Positions 1 to 8,016 of a DNA stretch of 64,000 nucleotides are shown here, piece by piece (position 1 is the stretch's first letter; each line of letters starts with the position of its first letter). Both the position numbers and the translations under genes were made by a program. The notes beneath the pieces are model-generated. The model saw only the letters and a list, made by a program, of their open reading frames with translations. It did no database searches and had not been told where the DNA came from. Location of the stretch: NCBI RefSeq assembly GCF_000717645.1, contig NZ_JNZZ01000002.1:186001-250000 (forward strand), written 5' to 3'. The stretch is from Streptomyces californicus. Its GTDB lineage: Bacteria; Actinomycetota; Actinomycetes; Streptomycetales; Streptomycetaceae.

Positions 1-82
1 GGACGACGACACGGAGAACTCCGGAACAGGGTCGGTGAGCGGAGGCCGGGCGGGCCGGGGCGCGGGAATGCCGCAGGCTTCG

Positions 83-112
83 CTGCGGCTGCGGCTGCGG
101 CTGCGGCTGCGG
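83..112. repeat. CTGCGG hexanucleotide tandem repeat
   Basis: Five consecutive copies of CTGCGG, flanked by more G-rich sequence. It lies beyond the 3' end of the small minus-strand secreted-protein gene, past its terminator. No promoter or gene in the first 191 bases can be assigned with confidence; a plus-strand frame open at base 2 could be the tail of a gene outside the window, but it has no convincing end. Confidence 0.8.
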
Positions 113-134
113 GGGCGGGGGCCGGGTGTGCGGG

Positions 135-167
135 CGTGGCGCCGCCCCGGTGCGGGGCGGCGCCACG
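135..167 (-). terminator. Hairpin terminator of the small secreted-protein gene
   Basis: Perfect inverted repeat with 14-bp G/C-rich arms and a 5-nt loop (GGTGC), 25 bases downstream of the stop codon of the minus-strand gene at 192-635. There is no U-tract, which is usual for Streptomyces terminators. Confidence 0.7.
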
Positions 168-191
168 GTCATCGGTGGGAAGCGGTACGGG

Positions 192-635
192 TCAGGCGGC
201 GTGCCCGGCCGCCGAGCGGCGGCGCAGCACGATCGTTCCCACACCCGCGAGCAGCACGGCCCCGACGGCCGAGCCGGCCAGCACCGTGGTGCCGGTGGTG
301 CCGCCGTCGGCGACGGGGCGTTCCCCGGCGGCGACCCCGCCACGCGGCGCGGCCTTCGGGGCGGCGACCTCGGGTTCGGCCGCCTTGGGTGCGGGCGTCG
401 GGGCCTCGCCGGCCGCGACTCCGCCGCGCGGGGCGGGGGCCGGGGCGGCTTCCCTCGGGGCCTCCGGGGCGGCCTCGCTCCGCTCCGGGGACGGCGCGGC
501 CGCGGCCGGCGCCGACGCCACCGGCTTCGGCGAGGAGTCGGCGAAGGCGGCGGCGGACGGGACCAGCACCGCGCCGGCCGCGACGGCGGCGAGCACGGCC
601 CCACGCAGTGTGCGGCGGGAGGTGAAAGCGGTCAT
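192..635 (-). CDS. Small exported Ala/Pro-rich protein with C-terminal membrane anchor
   Basis: 147 aa. Residues about 1-32 form a signal peptide (RR near the N-terminus, hydrophobic AVLAAVAAGAVLVP, then AxA-like AAAFA). The middle is an Ala/Pro/Glu-rich, probably extended spacer containing the nonapeptide PRGGVAAGE twice. A hydrophobic segment at about 114-136 (VLAGSAVGAVLLAGVGTIVL) followed by RRR is a stop-transfer anchor; no LPXTG sortase motif is present. The start is ATG with GGAG 8 nt upstream. The protein would sit on the outer membrane face with a short basic tail inside. Function unknown. It lies downstream of a two-component system on the same strand, but 240 bases of repeat-bearing DNA separate them. 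Confidence 0.75.
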   Translation of the reverse strand: MTAFTSRRTLRGAVLAAVAAGAVLVPSAAAFADSSPKPVASAPAAAAPSPERSEAAPEAPREAAPAPAPRGGVAAGEAPTPAPKAAEPEVAAPKAAPRGGVAAGERPVADGGTTGTTVLAGSAVGAVLLAGVGTIVLRRRSAAGHAA

Positions 636-760
636 ACGGATTGCTCCATTCCATACTCGGCCCCGTGACGGTCCCGGATGCCGGTGCGCACCGGGAGCGG
701 GGCGTGCCGCCAGGCTGGCGTGGAGATATGAAGAAGCTGTCAGACCGCTGTGGTCATCCC

Positions 761-893
761 ATCAGGGCACCTCATCAGGCACCGTCAGGCCGCCCCGTCA
801 CGTCCGTCCGTCAGGTCACCCCGTCAGGTCACGCCGTCAGGTCGGTCCGTCAGGACGCACCGTCAGGTCATCCCGTCAGGTCGTCCCGTCCGG
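761..893. repeat. 13-bp tandem repeat array, consensus GTCAGGTCNNCCC
   Basis: GTCAGG (or a one-base variant) begins at 784, 797, 810, 823, 836, 849, 862, 875 and 888, exactly every 13 bases, with two further out-of-phase units (ATCAGG) at 761 and 774. The array overlaps the last codons of the sensor kinase gene (stop at 876-878) and fills much of the gap up to the small secreted-protein gene. Because 13 is not a multiple of 3, it is not a coding repeat. Confidence 0.9.
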
Positions 894-2939
894 GGGCGTC
901 GCGGGCAGCCGGAGGACGAACGTCGAGCCCTCGCCCTCCGTGCTCGCCGCCTCCACCGTGCCGCCGTGCGCCTCGACCAGTTTGCGGACGATGGCCAGCC
1001 CCAGACCGCTGCCGCCCGTGCGGCGGCTGCGGGACTTCTCGGCGCGCCAGAACCGGTCGAAGACATGGGGCAGGTCTCGGGCCGGGATGCCGGAACCGGT
1101 GTCCGCCACCTCGACGAGCACCGTCCCGCCGCCCGCATCCACGGCGTACGCGCGCAGCGTCACCCGGCCGCCCCGCGGTGTGTGCCGTACGGCGTTGGAG
1201 ACCAGGTTGCCCACCGCCTGCCGGAGCCGGACCGGGTCCGCGCACAGCTCCGGACCCGGGGCGGCGGCCTCGACGACGAGCGTGACGCCCGCGCCCTCCG
1301 CCCGCGCCTGGTGGGCCGCGGCCACCTGGCCCAGCAGCTCCCGGACCTCGACCGGCTCGGGATGCAGCCGCAGCGCCCCGGCGTCGGCCTCCGCCAGGTC
1401 CTGGAGGTCGTCGATGATGTGCTGGAGCAGCACGGCCTCCTCCAGCAGCGAGGAGACGAACGCCGGGTCCGGATCGGCGAGCCCGTCCTGCGCGGCCTCC
1501 AGCCAGCCCCGGATGTTGCTCAACGGGGTCCGCAGCTCATGGGCGACATCGCTCACCATGGCCTTGCGCTGCGCCTCCAGCCGCGCCCGGTGCGCGGACA
1601 TGTCGTTGAACGCCGCCGCGAGCCGTCCGACCTCGTCGTCCCCGGAGACGGGCACCGACGCGGGCTCCTCCCCGTCCCGCATCCGCTGCGCCGCCCCGGT
1701 CAACGCGTGCAGCGGGCGCACCAGCCGCGTGCCCGCGAAGACCGAGGCGCCCACGGTGAGGGCGAGCACGAGCGCCGCCGCCCCGGCGATCCTGGCGCTG
1801 TTCGCGGGGGAGAGGTCGAAGCCGGGCAGGGTGGCGCCGCCCTCGTCGCCGATGAAGAGGAGGGCGGGCGAGGCCACGTACGAACTGAGCTGCTCGCTGC
1901 GGGCCGTGCCCACGCAGGAGGCGATGGCCCGGTCGTTCTCCCCGGTGCGTTCCGGGCCCGTCACCGACGGCGGGGCCTCCTGCGGAGCACCCGGCGCGGG
2001 CACCGGCTGCGGGGCGACCGGTCCGGGCTCGGCCGGCACGGCCACCGGTACGGGGTCGCCCCACGACAGGTCGTTGTTGAGCCGTACGCCCTCGCGGCCC
2101 TGGCGCTTCAGGCAGGCGTCGGCCAGCCCGGTGAGCGCGTCCAGCGCCTTTCGCTCCGACCGGGTGGGGGCGTCCAGGGCCGCGAGATCGCAGCGGGTGC
2201 CCTGGGCGCGCTCGGGGTCGTTGCCCACGACCTGCACCCGGGGGCGGCCGCTGGCGCCGACCACCACGTCGGAGGCGATCCCGGCCCGGTTCAGACAGGC
2301 GACCTTGTCGTCGGCCTTCCGCCGCAGCGCCGAACTGTCCGCCGCCGACAGCCGGAACGGCCCCACGGCGCGGGGGTCGATCCGGTCGGCTGCCGCGCCT
2401 TGGCCGTCCGCACCGCGCGCCGCCAGAACGGTGTCCACGGACAACGGGTCCACCACGGCGGACGCCTGCGGCGGAAGGGCCGGGGCATGCGCTGCGGTGG
2501 CGGAGTCGGCGAGCGGCTGCCGGCTCTGCGTGGTCAGCGCGACCCGGCGGCCCGACTCCCGGGCCAACTCCCGTACGGTGGCGTCCACCCCGTCCCACGT
2601 GGGGTTGCGCGCGGCGTACTCCAGCAGGGTGTCGTAGATGCGGGCGTCCGCCGTGAGGTTCTGCCCCTGCTCCTGCTTGATCGCGCCCGAGGTGGTCTGG
2701 ACGGCGATCCACGCGGTGGCCGCCACCGAACACGCGGCCACCAGCGCCGAGACGGCGAGCAGCCGCCCGAGCAGACTCCGCCGCAACGGCACCCGCCCCG
2801 CCGCCCGCCGCGCCGCGCGCGACCCGTCGCGCTCGTGACCCTCCCCGCCGGCACCGGCACCGGCACCGGCCCCGCGCCCGCCCGGGACGCCGCCGCGACC
2901 GTTCCCGCTTCCGTAACCCGCCGCCCGCCCCCTACGCAC
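876..2939 (-). CDS. Membrane sensor histidine kinase (HAMP, HisKA, HATPase)
   Basis: 687 aa orthodox kinase. A basic, Gly/Ala-rich N-terminal tail precedes the first membrane helix (about 55-80); an extracytoplasmic sensor region of about 290 residues with scattered cysteines and a Pro-rich stretch follows; then a second helix (about 375-398) and a HAMP linker. The H-box VAHELRTP carries the phospho-acceptor His at about 469. The N-box (VGNLVSNAVRHTP), DTGSGIP G1 box, FDRFWR F-box and GGSGLGLAI G2 box are all intact. It starts at GTG 8 bases inside the response regulator gene, so the two are translationally coupled. The ligand cannot be deduced. The N-terminal 50 residues are low-complexity, so a later start is possible. 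Confidence 0.95.
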   Translation of the reverse strand: MRRGRAAGYGSGNGRGGVPGGRGAGAGAGAGGEGHERDGSRAARRAAGRVPLRRSLLGRLLAVSALVAACSVAATAWIAVQTTSGAIKQEQGQNLTADARIYDTLLEYAARNPTWDGVDATVRELARESGRRVALTTQSRQPLADSATAAHAPALPPQASAVVDPLSVDTVLAARGADGQGAAADRIDPRAVGPFRLSAADSSALRRKADDKVACLNRAGIASDVVVGASGRPRVQVVGNDPERAQGTRCDLAALDAPTRSERKALDALTGLADACLKRQGREGVRLNNDLSWGDPVPVAVPAEPGPVAPQPVPAPGAPQEAPPSVTGPERTGENDRAIASCVGTARSEQLSSYVASPALLFIGDEGGATLPGFDLSPANSARIAGAAALVLALTVGASVFAGTRLVRPLHALTGAAQRMRDGEEPASVPVSGDDEVGRLAAAFNDMSAHRARLEAQRKAMVSDVAHELRTPLSNIRGWLEAAQDGLADPDPAFVSSLLEEAVLLQHIIDDLQDLAEADAGALRLHPEPVEVRELLGQVAAAHQARAEGAGVTLVVEAAAPGPELCADPVRLRQAVGNLVSNAVRHTPRGGRVTLRAYAVDAGGGTVLVEVADTGSGIPARDLPHVFDRFWRAEKSRSRRTGGSGLGLAIVRKLVEAHGGTVEAASTEGEGSTFVLRLPATPPDGTT

Positions 2940-3654
2940 GCCGCGACGCCTTCGCCGGGTCGGTCAGCTTGTAGCCGACGCCGAAGACGGTGAGCAGCCG
3001 CTCCGGCCGCCTCGGCGCCCGCTCGATCTTCTTGCGCAGGTTCATGACGTGCACATCGACGGTCCGGGCGCTGATGTAGCGGTCGAACCCGTGCAGTTCC
3101 TCCAGCAGCCGCTGCCGGCTGAACACCCGGTCCGGGCCGGCCGCCAGTGCCGCCAGAATCCGGAACTCACCCGGAGTGCACTCCACCGTCCCGCCGTCCA
3201 CGGACACCTCGTGCCGCTCCGGATCGACCACGAGGGCGCCGACGCGCAGGACGGGGTCCTCGGCCGGCGGCTCCGGGGAGACCGGCCGCCGGGCACGCCG
3301 CAGCAGGGTGCGGACACGGGCCATCAGCTCGCGCGGGCTGTACGGCTTGGTCATGTAGTCGTCGGCGCCGAGGTCGAGACCGAGCAGCAGATCGTCCTCG
3401 GTCGACCTCGCGGTCAGCATGAGCACCGGAAGCTCACGGGTCTCGGCCCGCAACACCCGTACCACGTCCAGGCCATCGGCCCGGGGCATCATCACATCGA
3501 GTACGAGCAGATCGGGTTCCCGCTGCCGGACGGCGTCGAGCGCGGCGAGGCCGTCGCCCACGATCCGTACGGTGTGACCCTCCCGTTCCAGATAGCGGCG
3601 TACCAGCTCGGCCTGTTTGTCGTCGTCCTCGGCGACCATGACGTCTGCGCACAC
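2932..3654 (-). CDS. OmpR/PhoB-family response regulator
   Basis: 240 aa. The receiver domain (about 5-118) has the acidic pocket EDDD at 9-12, the phospho-acceptor Asp53 (LLVLDVMMP), the conserved Thr in MLTAR and Lys in the TKPY motif. A winged-helix DNA-binding domain (about 138-232) has the typical TPGEFRIL and RTVDVHVMNLRKKIE segments. It pairs with the overlapping histidine kinase and probably controls a small regulon including this operon. The start used is GTG; an ATG five codons later (MVAEDDD) is equally compatible with the family. The gene diverges from the STAND gene with only about 125 bases between them. Confidence 0.95.
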   Translation of the reverse strand: MCADVMVAEDDDKQAELVRRYLEREGHTVRIVGDGLAALDAVRQREPDLLVLDVMMPRADGLDVVRVLRAETRELPVLMLTARSTEDDLLLGLDLGADDYMTKPYSPRELMARVRTLLRRARRPVSPEPPAEDPVLRVGALVVDPERHEVSVDGGTVECTPGEFRILAALAAGPDRVFSRQRLLEELHGFDRYISARTVDVHVMNLRKKIERAPRRPERLLTVFGVGYKLTDPAKASRRA

Positions 3655-3779
3655 GCCCCCGATCGTAGAGCGGCGGGACTACAGTGCGAGGCCGGGGCGG
3701 GTTCCGGTCCACGGAAGCCGGGAAGGGGACCGGCGCGTCCACCACCGCGAGGGTGGCCGCACCGGCGGAAGGAGACGGG

Positions 3780-5930
3780 TTGAGCAGCCTCGGTACCGAC
3801 GGCGGCGGAACGGCGTACAACACGGTGTCGGGGGACGCCGTCATCCTCGGGCCCGTGCTGATGGCGCAGCACATCGAGGGACTGCGGCTGCCGGAGCGGG
3901 CCCCCGACGTGCCGCCGAGCCAGGGTCCGCCTCCCAGCCGGGTCTTCGTCAACCGGGTGCAGGAGCTCGCCGGTCTCCGGGACGCCGCCGTGGCCCTGGC
4001 CGGTGAGCCGGGGCCCGGGATGCTGCACGTGGTCGGCGTCGGCGGGGTCGGCAAGACGCAGCTTGTCGCCCAGAGCGTGAGCCGTGAACTGGAGCAGCTC
4101 TTCCCGGACGGGCGGCTCTACGTCGACCTGGAGGATCTGCGGCGCGACGGCGTCGTCGATCTCGTCGCGGTGCTCGGCGGGTTCCTGCGCGCGCTCGGTG
4201 TCGGCAAGGAGTTCGTGCCCGCCGGGGTCGCGGAGTGCGGGGCCCTCTTCCGCAGCCTCGCCGCCGGGAAGAGCCTGCTCGTGGTGGTGGACAACGTCCA
4301 GCACGCCCCGGAGGCGCGGACGCTCCTGCCTCCGCGCGGGCTGCTCGTGGCGATCGGCCGCCGGGCCCTGCCCTCGCTCCTGATGGACGGGGCCGTGCTG
4401 ATCGGCGTGGACCCGTTGGACGAGGCGGCGGGCACGGAGCTCGTACGCCGCTGGCACGCCGACGCCGACTACGGGACGGCAGCGGAGGTCGTACGGCTGT
4501 GCGCCGGCCATCCGCTGGCGCTGCGGGCGGCGGTGGAGTGGCTGGCGGCGCGGCCGCACCTGACCCTCGACGACGTGGTGCGCGATCTGACGGCGGCCGG
4601 ACGGCACGGAACGGGCGGCGTGGACATGGAGGGGGCGCATACGGTGGTGGGCGAGGGCGAGGAGCCCCAGCGGGGCGAGGCCGGCGTGGGCGAGGCGGTC
4701 GACACGGTGCTGGACTCGGTCCTCGCCGAGGTGTCGGAACACACCCGCCGGATCTACGACCTCCTCGGCACGCTTCCCGGCACGACGACCACCACGGACC
4801 TCCTGCGGGCTGCCGGCGCTGTCCGGGTGGACGAGGCGCTCGGCGAACTGCTCTCCTCGCGCCTCGCGATCCTGGTGGAGTCGCCGGACCGCCCCCGGAG
4901 GTTCCGCCTGCACGATGTGGCGCGCGCCCACGCCCGGCTGCGCGCACGTGCCTCGACCGGAGGCGAGCGGCGGTCGGTCCTGCGGAGCGTCGTGGACTTC
5001 TACCGGGACGCGGCCGCCCACGCCGACGCCCTGGTGCTCGGCGACCGTTTCAGGATCCAGCCGCCACCGAGCCGCGCCCTCGCCGAACTCTCGGCGAAAC
5101 AACCGCTGTTCACGGGACGGCCTGGGGCGCTGGACTGGCTGGACGCGGAGCGCGTCAACCTGGAGCACGTGATCCGCGCCGCGGCGGAACACGGGTGGCA
5201 CGACGACGTGTGGCGGCTGTACGAGTCGCTGTGGTCGCTGTACCACAGCCGCAAGCACCTGGCGGAGTGCGTCGCCACCGGCCGCCTGGCCATCGAGGCG
5301 GCCCAGCACGAGGCCCGCCCCGACGTGGAGGTCCGGATGCGGAACCAGGTGGCCCGTGCCGCGTACGAGCTGGGCGACCTCGATCACGCGGACTCCGAAC
5401 TCACCTCGGCCACGGAGCTGTTGGGGCTGGCGGGTGATCCCCGGCTCAGCGGCGTGGTGTGGGAGACCCGTGGGCTCATCGCCCTGGCCCGGGACCGGGC
5501 GGCCGAGGCCCGCGATCTCTTCGAACGGGCTCTGGCGGCCAACCGCGCGGTGCCGGACCGGCACGGCGTCGTCGTGCAGAGCTACAACGTGGGGCAGGCG
5601 CTGGTGGCGGGAGGGCGGTGGTCCGAGGCCCTCGACGTACTGGACGCGGCGGCCGAGGCCGCCCGCACCGCCGGCGACGACCCCATGCTCCCCCGTATCG
5701 AGCTGGTACGGGCCCGAGCCCTCGGCGGACGCGGCGAACTGGACCGGGCGGTCGCGGCAGCCGACGGTGCGGCGGAACTCGGACAACTGGCCAAGGTCGA
5801 CCAGGCGCTCACGCTGCTCGCCTCGCTGGCCGAGCGGGCCGACGAGGCGCCGCTGCGGGCCGCGTACGAGGAGAAGCTGCGAGAGCTGCGGGAGGTGATG
5901 GGGCTGAAGCCGCCGAGCGTCGCGGACTGA
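3780..5930 (+). CDS. STAND/NB-ARC ATPase with TPR-like C-terminus
   Basis: 716 aa from a TTG start preceded by AAGGAG with a 5-nt spacer; a longer frame exists upstream but has no comparable ribosome site. A short N-terminal segment (about 14-34) reads NTVSGDAVILGP-V-x-x-A-Q-H-I. The NB-ARC core follows: GVGGVGKTQL P-loop at about 86-95, Walker B LLVVVDN, and a GHPLALR motif. From about residue 420 helical repeats run to the end, with TPR-like signatures (ARDLFERALAANRAV, VVQSYNVGQALV). It is built like signal-transducing ATPases that oligomerise on ligand binding. No DNA-binding domain is seen, so it is not a SARP regulator. The adjacent gene on the same strand is unknown. Confidence 0.85.
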   Translation: MSSLGTDGGGTAYNTVSGDAVILGPVLMAQHIEGLRLPERAPDVPPSQGPPPSRVFVNRVQELAGLRDAAVALAGEPGPGMLHVVGVGGVGKTQLVAQSVSRELEQLFPDGRLYVDLEDLRRDGVVDLVAVLGGFLRALGVGKEFVPAGVAECGALFRSLAAGKSLLVVVDNVQHAPEARTLLPPRGLLVAIGRRALPSLLMDGAVLIGVDPLDEAAGTELVRRWHADADYGTAAEVVRLCAGHPLALRAAVEWLAARPHLTLDDVVRDLTAAGRHGTGGVDMEGAHTVVGEGEEPQRGEAGVGEAVDTVLDSVLAEVSEHTRRIYDLLGTLPGTTTTTDLLRAAGAVRVDEALGELLSSRLAILVESPDRPRRFRLHDVARAHARLRARASTGGERRSVLRSVVDFYRDAAAHADALVLGDRFRIQPPPSRALAELSAKQPLFTGRPGALDWLDAERVNLEHVIRAAAEHGWHDDVWRLYESLWSLYHSRKHLAECVATGRLAIEAAQHEARPDVEVRMRNQVARAAYELGDLDHADSELTSATELLGLAGDPRLSGVVWETRGLIALARDRAAEARDLFERALAANRAVPDRHGVVVQSYNVGQALVAGGRWSEALDVLDAAAEAARTAGDDPMLPRIELVRARALGGRGELDRAVAAADGAAELGQLAKVDQALTLLASLAERADEAPLRAAYEEKLRELREVMGLKPPSVAD

Positions 5931-6065
5931 CCCCGAGCCCCTTCCGGCTCTCCGATCGCGCCCGGCCACCCGTGCTCCACGCCCGGCACGGCCCCACCGG
6001 GCACGCCGCCGCCCCGTCCGTCGTCCGGTTCCCCCTCCGCCCCGCCCCCTCTTCCCGGAGCCCTC

Positions 6066-7805
6066 TTGTCCTCGGTGTCATCGCTGCTGAGCCGCCCCGC
6101 CACCTGGTTCCATCGGGCCGGCCGGCCGGGGCCGTCCCGCTGGAACACCTGGGAGCCGCCGAGGGCCGACGTGCTCGGGGTGGCCCGGACGCTCACGTCC
6201 GCCACGCGGGTGGTGGACGTGATGCATCTGCTGCGGAGCGAGGACGGGATCGAGAAGTACTACACGGTCAACCCCGGATCGGCGTTCGCGGACGGGCTGG
6301 ACTCCTATCTGTCCGGGCTCGGCATCAACGTCCTGAGCTGGGAGGAGGCGACCCGGCGCTCCTTCGATCTGGCGGTGAGCTGTTCGGTGCATCCGACGAT
6401 GCGACGGCTCCGCGCCCCGCTGATGGTGCTGCCGCACGGCGCCGGGTACAACCGCCTCGTCACCGAGTCGACCGGTGAGGCCGCCGTTCCGGCCGGGCTG
6501 TCGCGCCGGGAGCTGATGTGGCGGGGGAAGGTCGTGCCGAAGGCGATCGGCGTCTCCCACCGGGAGCAGATCGACCGGCTCGCCGAGTCCTGCCCCGAGG
6601 CGGTTCCGTACGCCGTGCCCGTCGGGGACTGGTGCTTCCAGCGCATCACCGCGAGCATGGCCCACCGGGACCGGTACCGGTCCCGGCTCGGCGCGGTCGA
6701 CGGGCGGCGGCTGGTGGTCGTCCACTCCACCTGGAGCGAGCATTCGCTGCTCGGGCGCCACCCCGAGCTGCCGCTGCGGCTGGTGACCTCGCTCCCGGCC
6801 GACGAGTTCGCCGTCGCGGCCGTCCTCCACCCCAACGTGTGGGCCCGGCACACCCCTGCCGGTGTGCTGGAACGGCTCGGGGCCGCGATGGACGCCGGGC
6901 TCATGATCATCCCGCCGCAGGAGGGCTGGCGGGCGGCGGTGGTGGCCGGCGACTGGGTGGTCGGCGACCACGGCAGTACGTCGTTCTACTCGGCCGCCGC
7001 GGACCGCGTCACGCTGCTCGCGGCGACCGGCCTGGACGAACTGGACCCGCTCTCGCCCGCCGCCGCGTTCGGCCGGGGCGCGCCCCGGCTCGACCCCGAG
7101 GGCGACCTGCTCGCCCAGCTGCTGGACGCGGCGGGCCGGCACGACCCGGCGGCGCTGCGGCCCGTGGTCGACGGGCAGCTCCGCTCGGTGGACACCTCCG
7201 GCGAGGTGACGCGGGCCCGGATGTACGCGTTTCTCGCCGGTCGCGGGGTCCGCCCGCCGTCGCAGGCGCCGCGGCCGCTCCCCGTACCGCCGCCCGAACC
7301 GGTCCGCGGGCCGTCGGTCACGGCGTACGACGTGACGGGCGCGCACGACCCGCGGGGCGCCGTCGAGGTCCGGCGGCGGCCCCTCGTCGCCGGGCACCAC
7401 ACCCGCGCCCTCGGCTTCTACGCGGTCACCACCGAGGAGACGCACCCGCACTGGCCGCACGCGGCGGAGGTCCTGGCCCGTACGGTCGCGGACGCGGAGG
7501 TGGCCGCACTCGACTGGATCGCTGACGCGGCTTCGAGGTACGAGAACCTCAACGTCCTCGTCGCCCGGCTGGACGAGACCCGGTGCCTCGTCCGGCTGCG
7601 CGGGGGAGGGCAGTTGGAGGCCCGCACCGAACGCGCCTGGGGCGCCCGCCGGCCTCCGCTCGACCCGGTGCTCCTGGGGTCGGCCGTCAACATCCGGCTG
7701 ACCGATCCGGAGCGGTCGGCGGACCTGGCGGACGGTCTGACGCTCCGCACCGGCGAGTGGAGCGTGCGGGTGGCCTTCACTCCACCGGCCCCGTCCGGGA
7801 GGTGA
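6066..7805 (+). CDS. Large conserved protein, CDP-glycerol glycerophosphotransferase-like (GT-B type)
   Basis: 579 aa. TTG start with GGAG 6 nt upstream. Residues about 35-330 alternate hydrophobic beta strands and helices like a GT-B transferase. Key stretches are FDLAVSCSVHP, LMVLPHGAGYN, a WCFQR segment, VVVHSTWSEHSLL, VLHPNVWARH and VVGDHGSTSFY; the HG and GDHGS motifs resemble CDP-glycerol/teichoic-acid polymerases. The C-terminal about 170 residues form a separate unrecognised domain. There is no signal peptide or membrane helix. It may act on a nucleotide-activated glycerol or sugar, but that is inference from motif shape. It follows the STAND gene by 135 bases and may be cotranscribed. 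Confidence 0.7.
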   Translation: MSSVSSLLSRPATWFHRAGRPGPSRWNTWEPPRADVLGVARTLTSATRVVDVMHLLRSEDGIEKYYTVNPGSAFADGLDSYLSGLGINVLSWEEATRRSFDLAVSCSVHPTMRRLRAPLMVLPHGAGYNRLVTESTGEAAVPAGLSRRELMWRGKVVPKAIGVSHREQIDRLAESCPEAVPYAVPVGDWCFQRITASMAHRDRYRSRLGAVDGRRLVVVHSTWSEHSLLGRHPELPLRLVTSLPADEFAVAAVLHPNVWARHTPAGVLERLGAAMDAGLMIIPPQEGWRAAVVAGDWVVGDHGSTSFYSAAADRVTLLAATGLDELDPLSPAAAFGRGAPRLDPEGDLLAQLLDAAGRHDPAALRPVVDGQLRSVDTSGEVTRARMYAFLAGRGVRPPSQAPRPLPVPPPEPVRGPSVTAYDVTGAHDPRGAVEVRRRPLVAGHHTRALGFYAVTTEETHPHWPHAAEVLARTVADAEVAALDWIADAASRYENLNVLVARLDETRCLVRLRGGGQLEARTERAWGARRPPLDPVLLGSAVNIRLTDPERSADLADGLTLRTGEWSVRVAFTPPAPSGR

Positions 7806-8016
7806 TCGCCCGGGCGGTGGACGGTCCTGATGCCGATCTTGTGGCCAATGTTGCGCAGATGTCGTACGGAAGCGATCGTCAAGTGAGCGCTTACCTCTCG
7901 AAAAGCGGCCGGGAATGAGCGCGAACCGCCCCCGCGTTCACTCAATCTCCTTATAGTGGTGCCGCGTTGATCGTCGGTTCCCAACGCGCGAATCCGCTGC
8001 CCCTGGAGTCCGTACG

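Noticed and set aside
1..191. Possible gene tail at the window start
   Set aside because: A frame with Asp/Thr-rich codons is open at base 2 but shows no stop near a natural end; cannot be supported.
761..893. CRISPR-like array from the 13-bp repeats
   Set aside because: Units are contiguous without spacers and too short; no cas genes.
3492..5969. 825-aa open antisense frame over the STAND gene
   Set aside because: Composition is His/Gln/Arg-rich and has no domain; it is the mirror of a well-formed STAND protein. Typical of GC-rich DNA.
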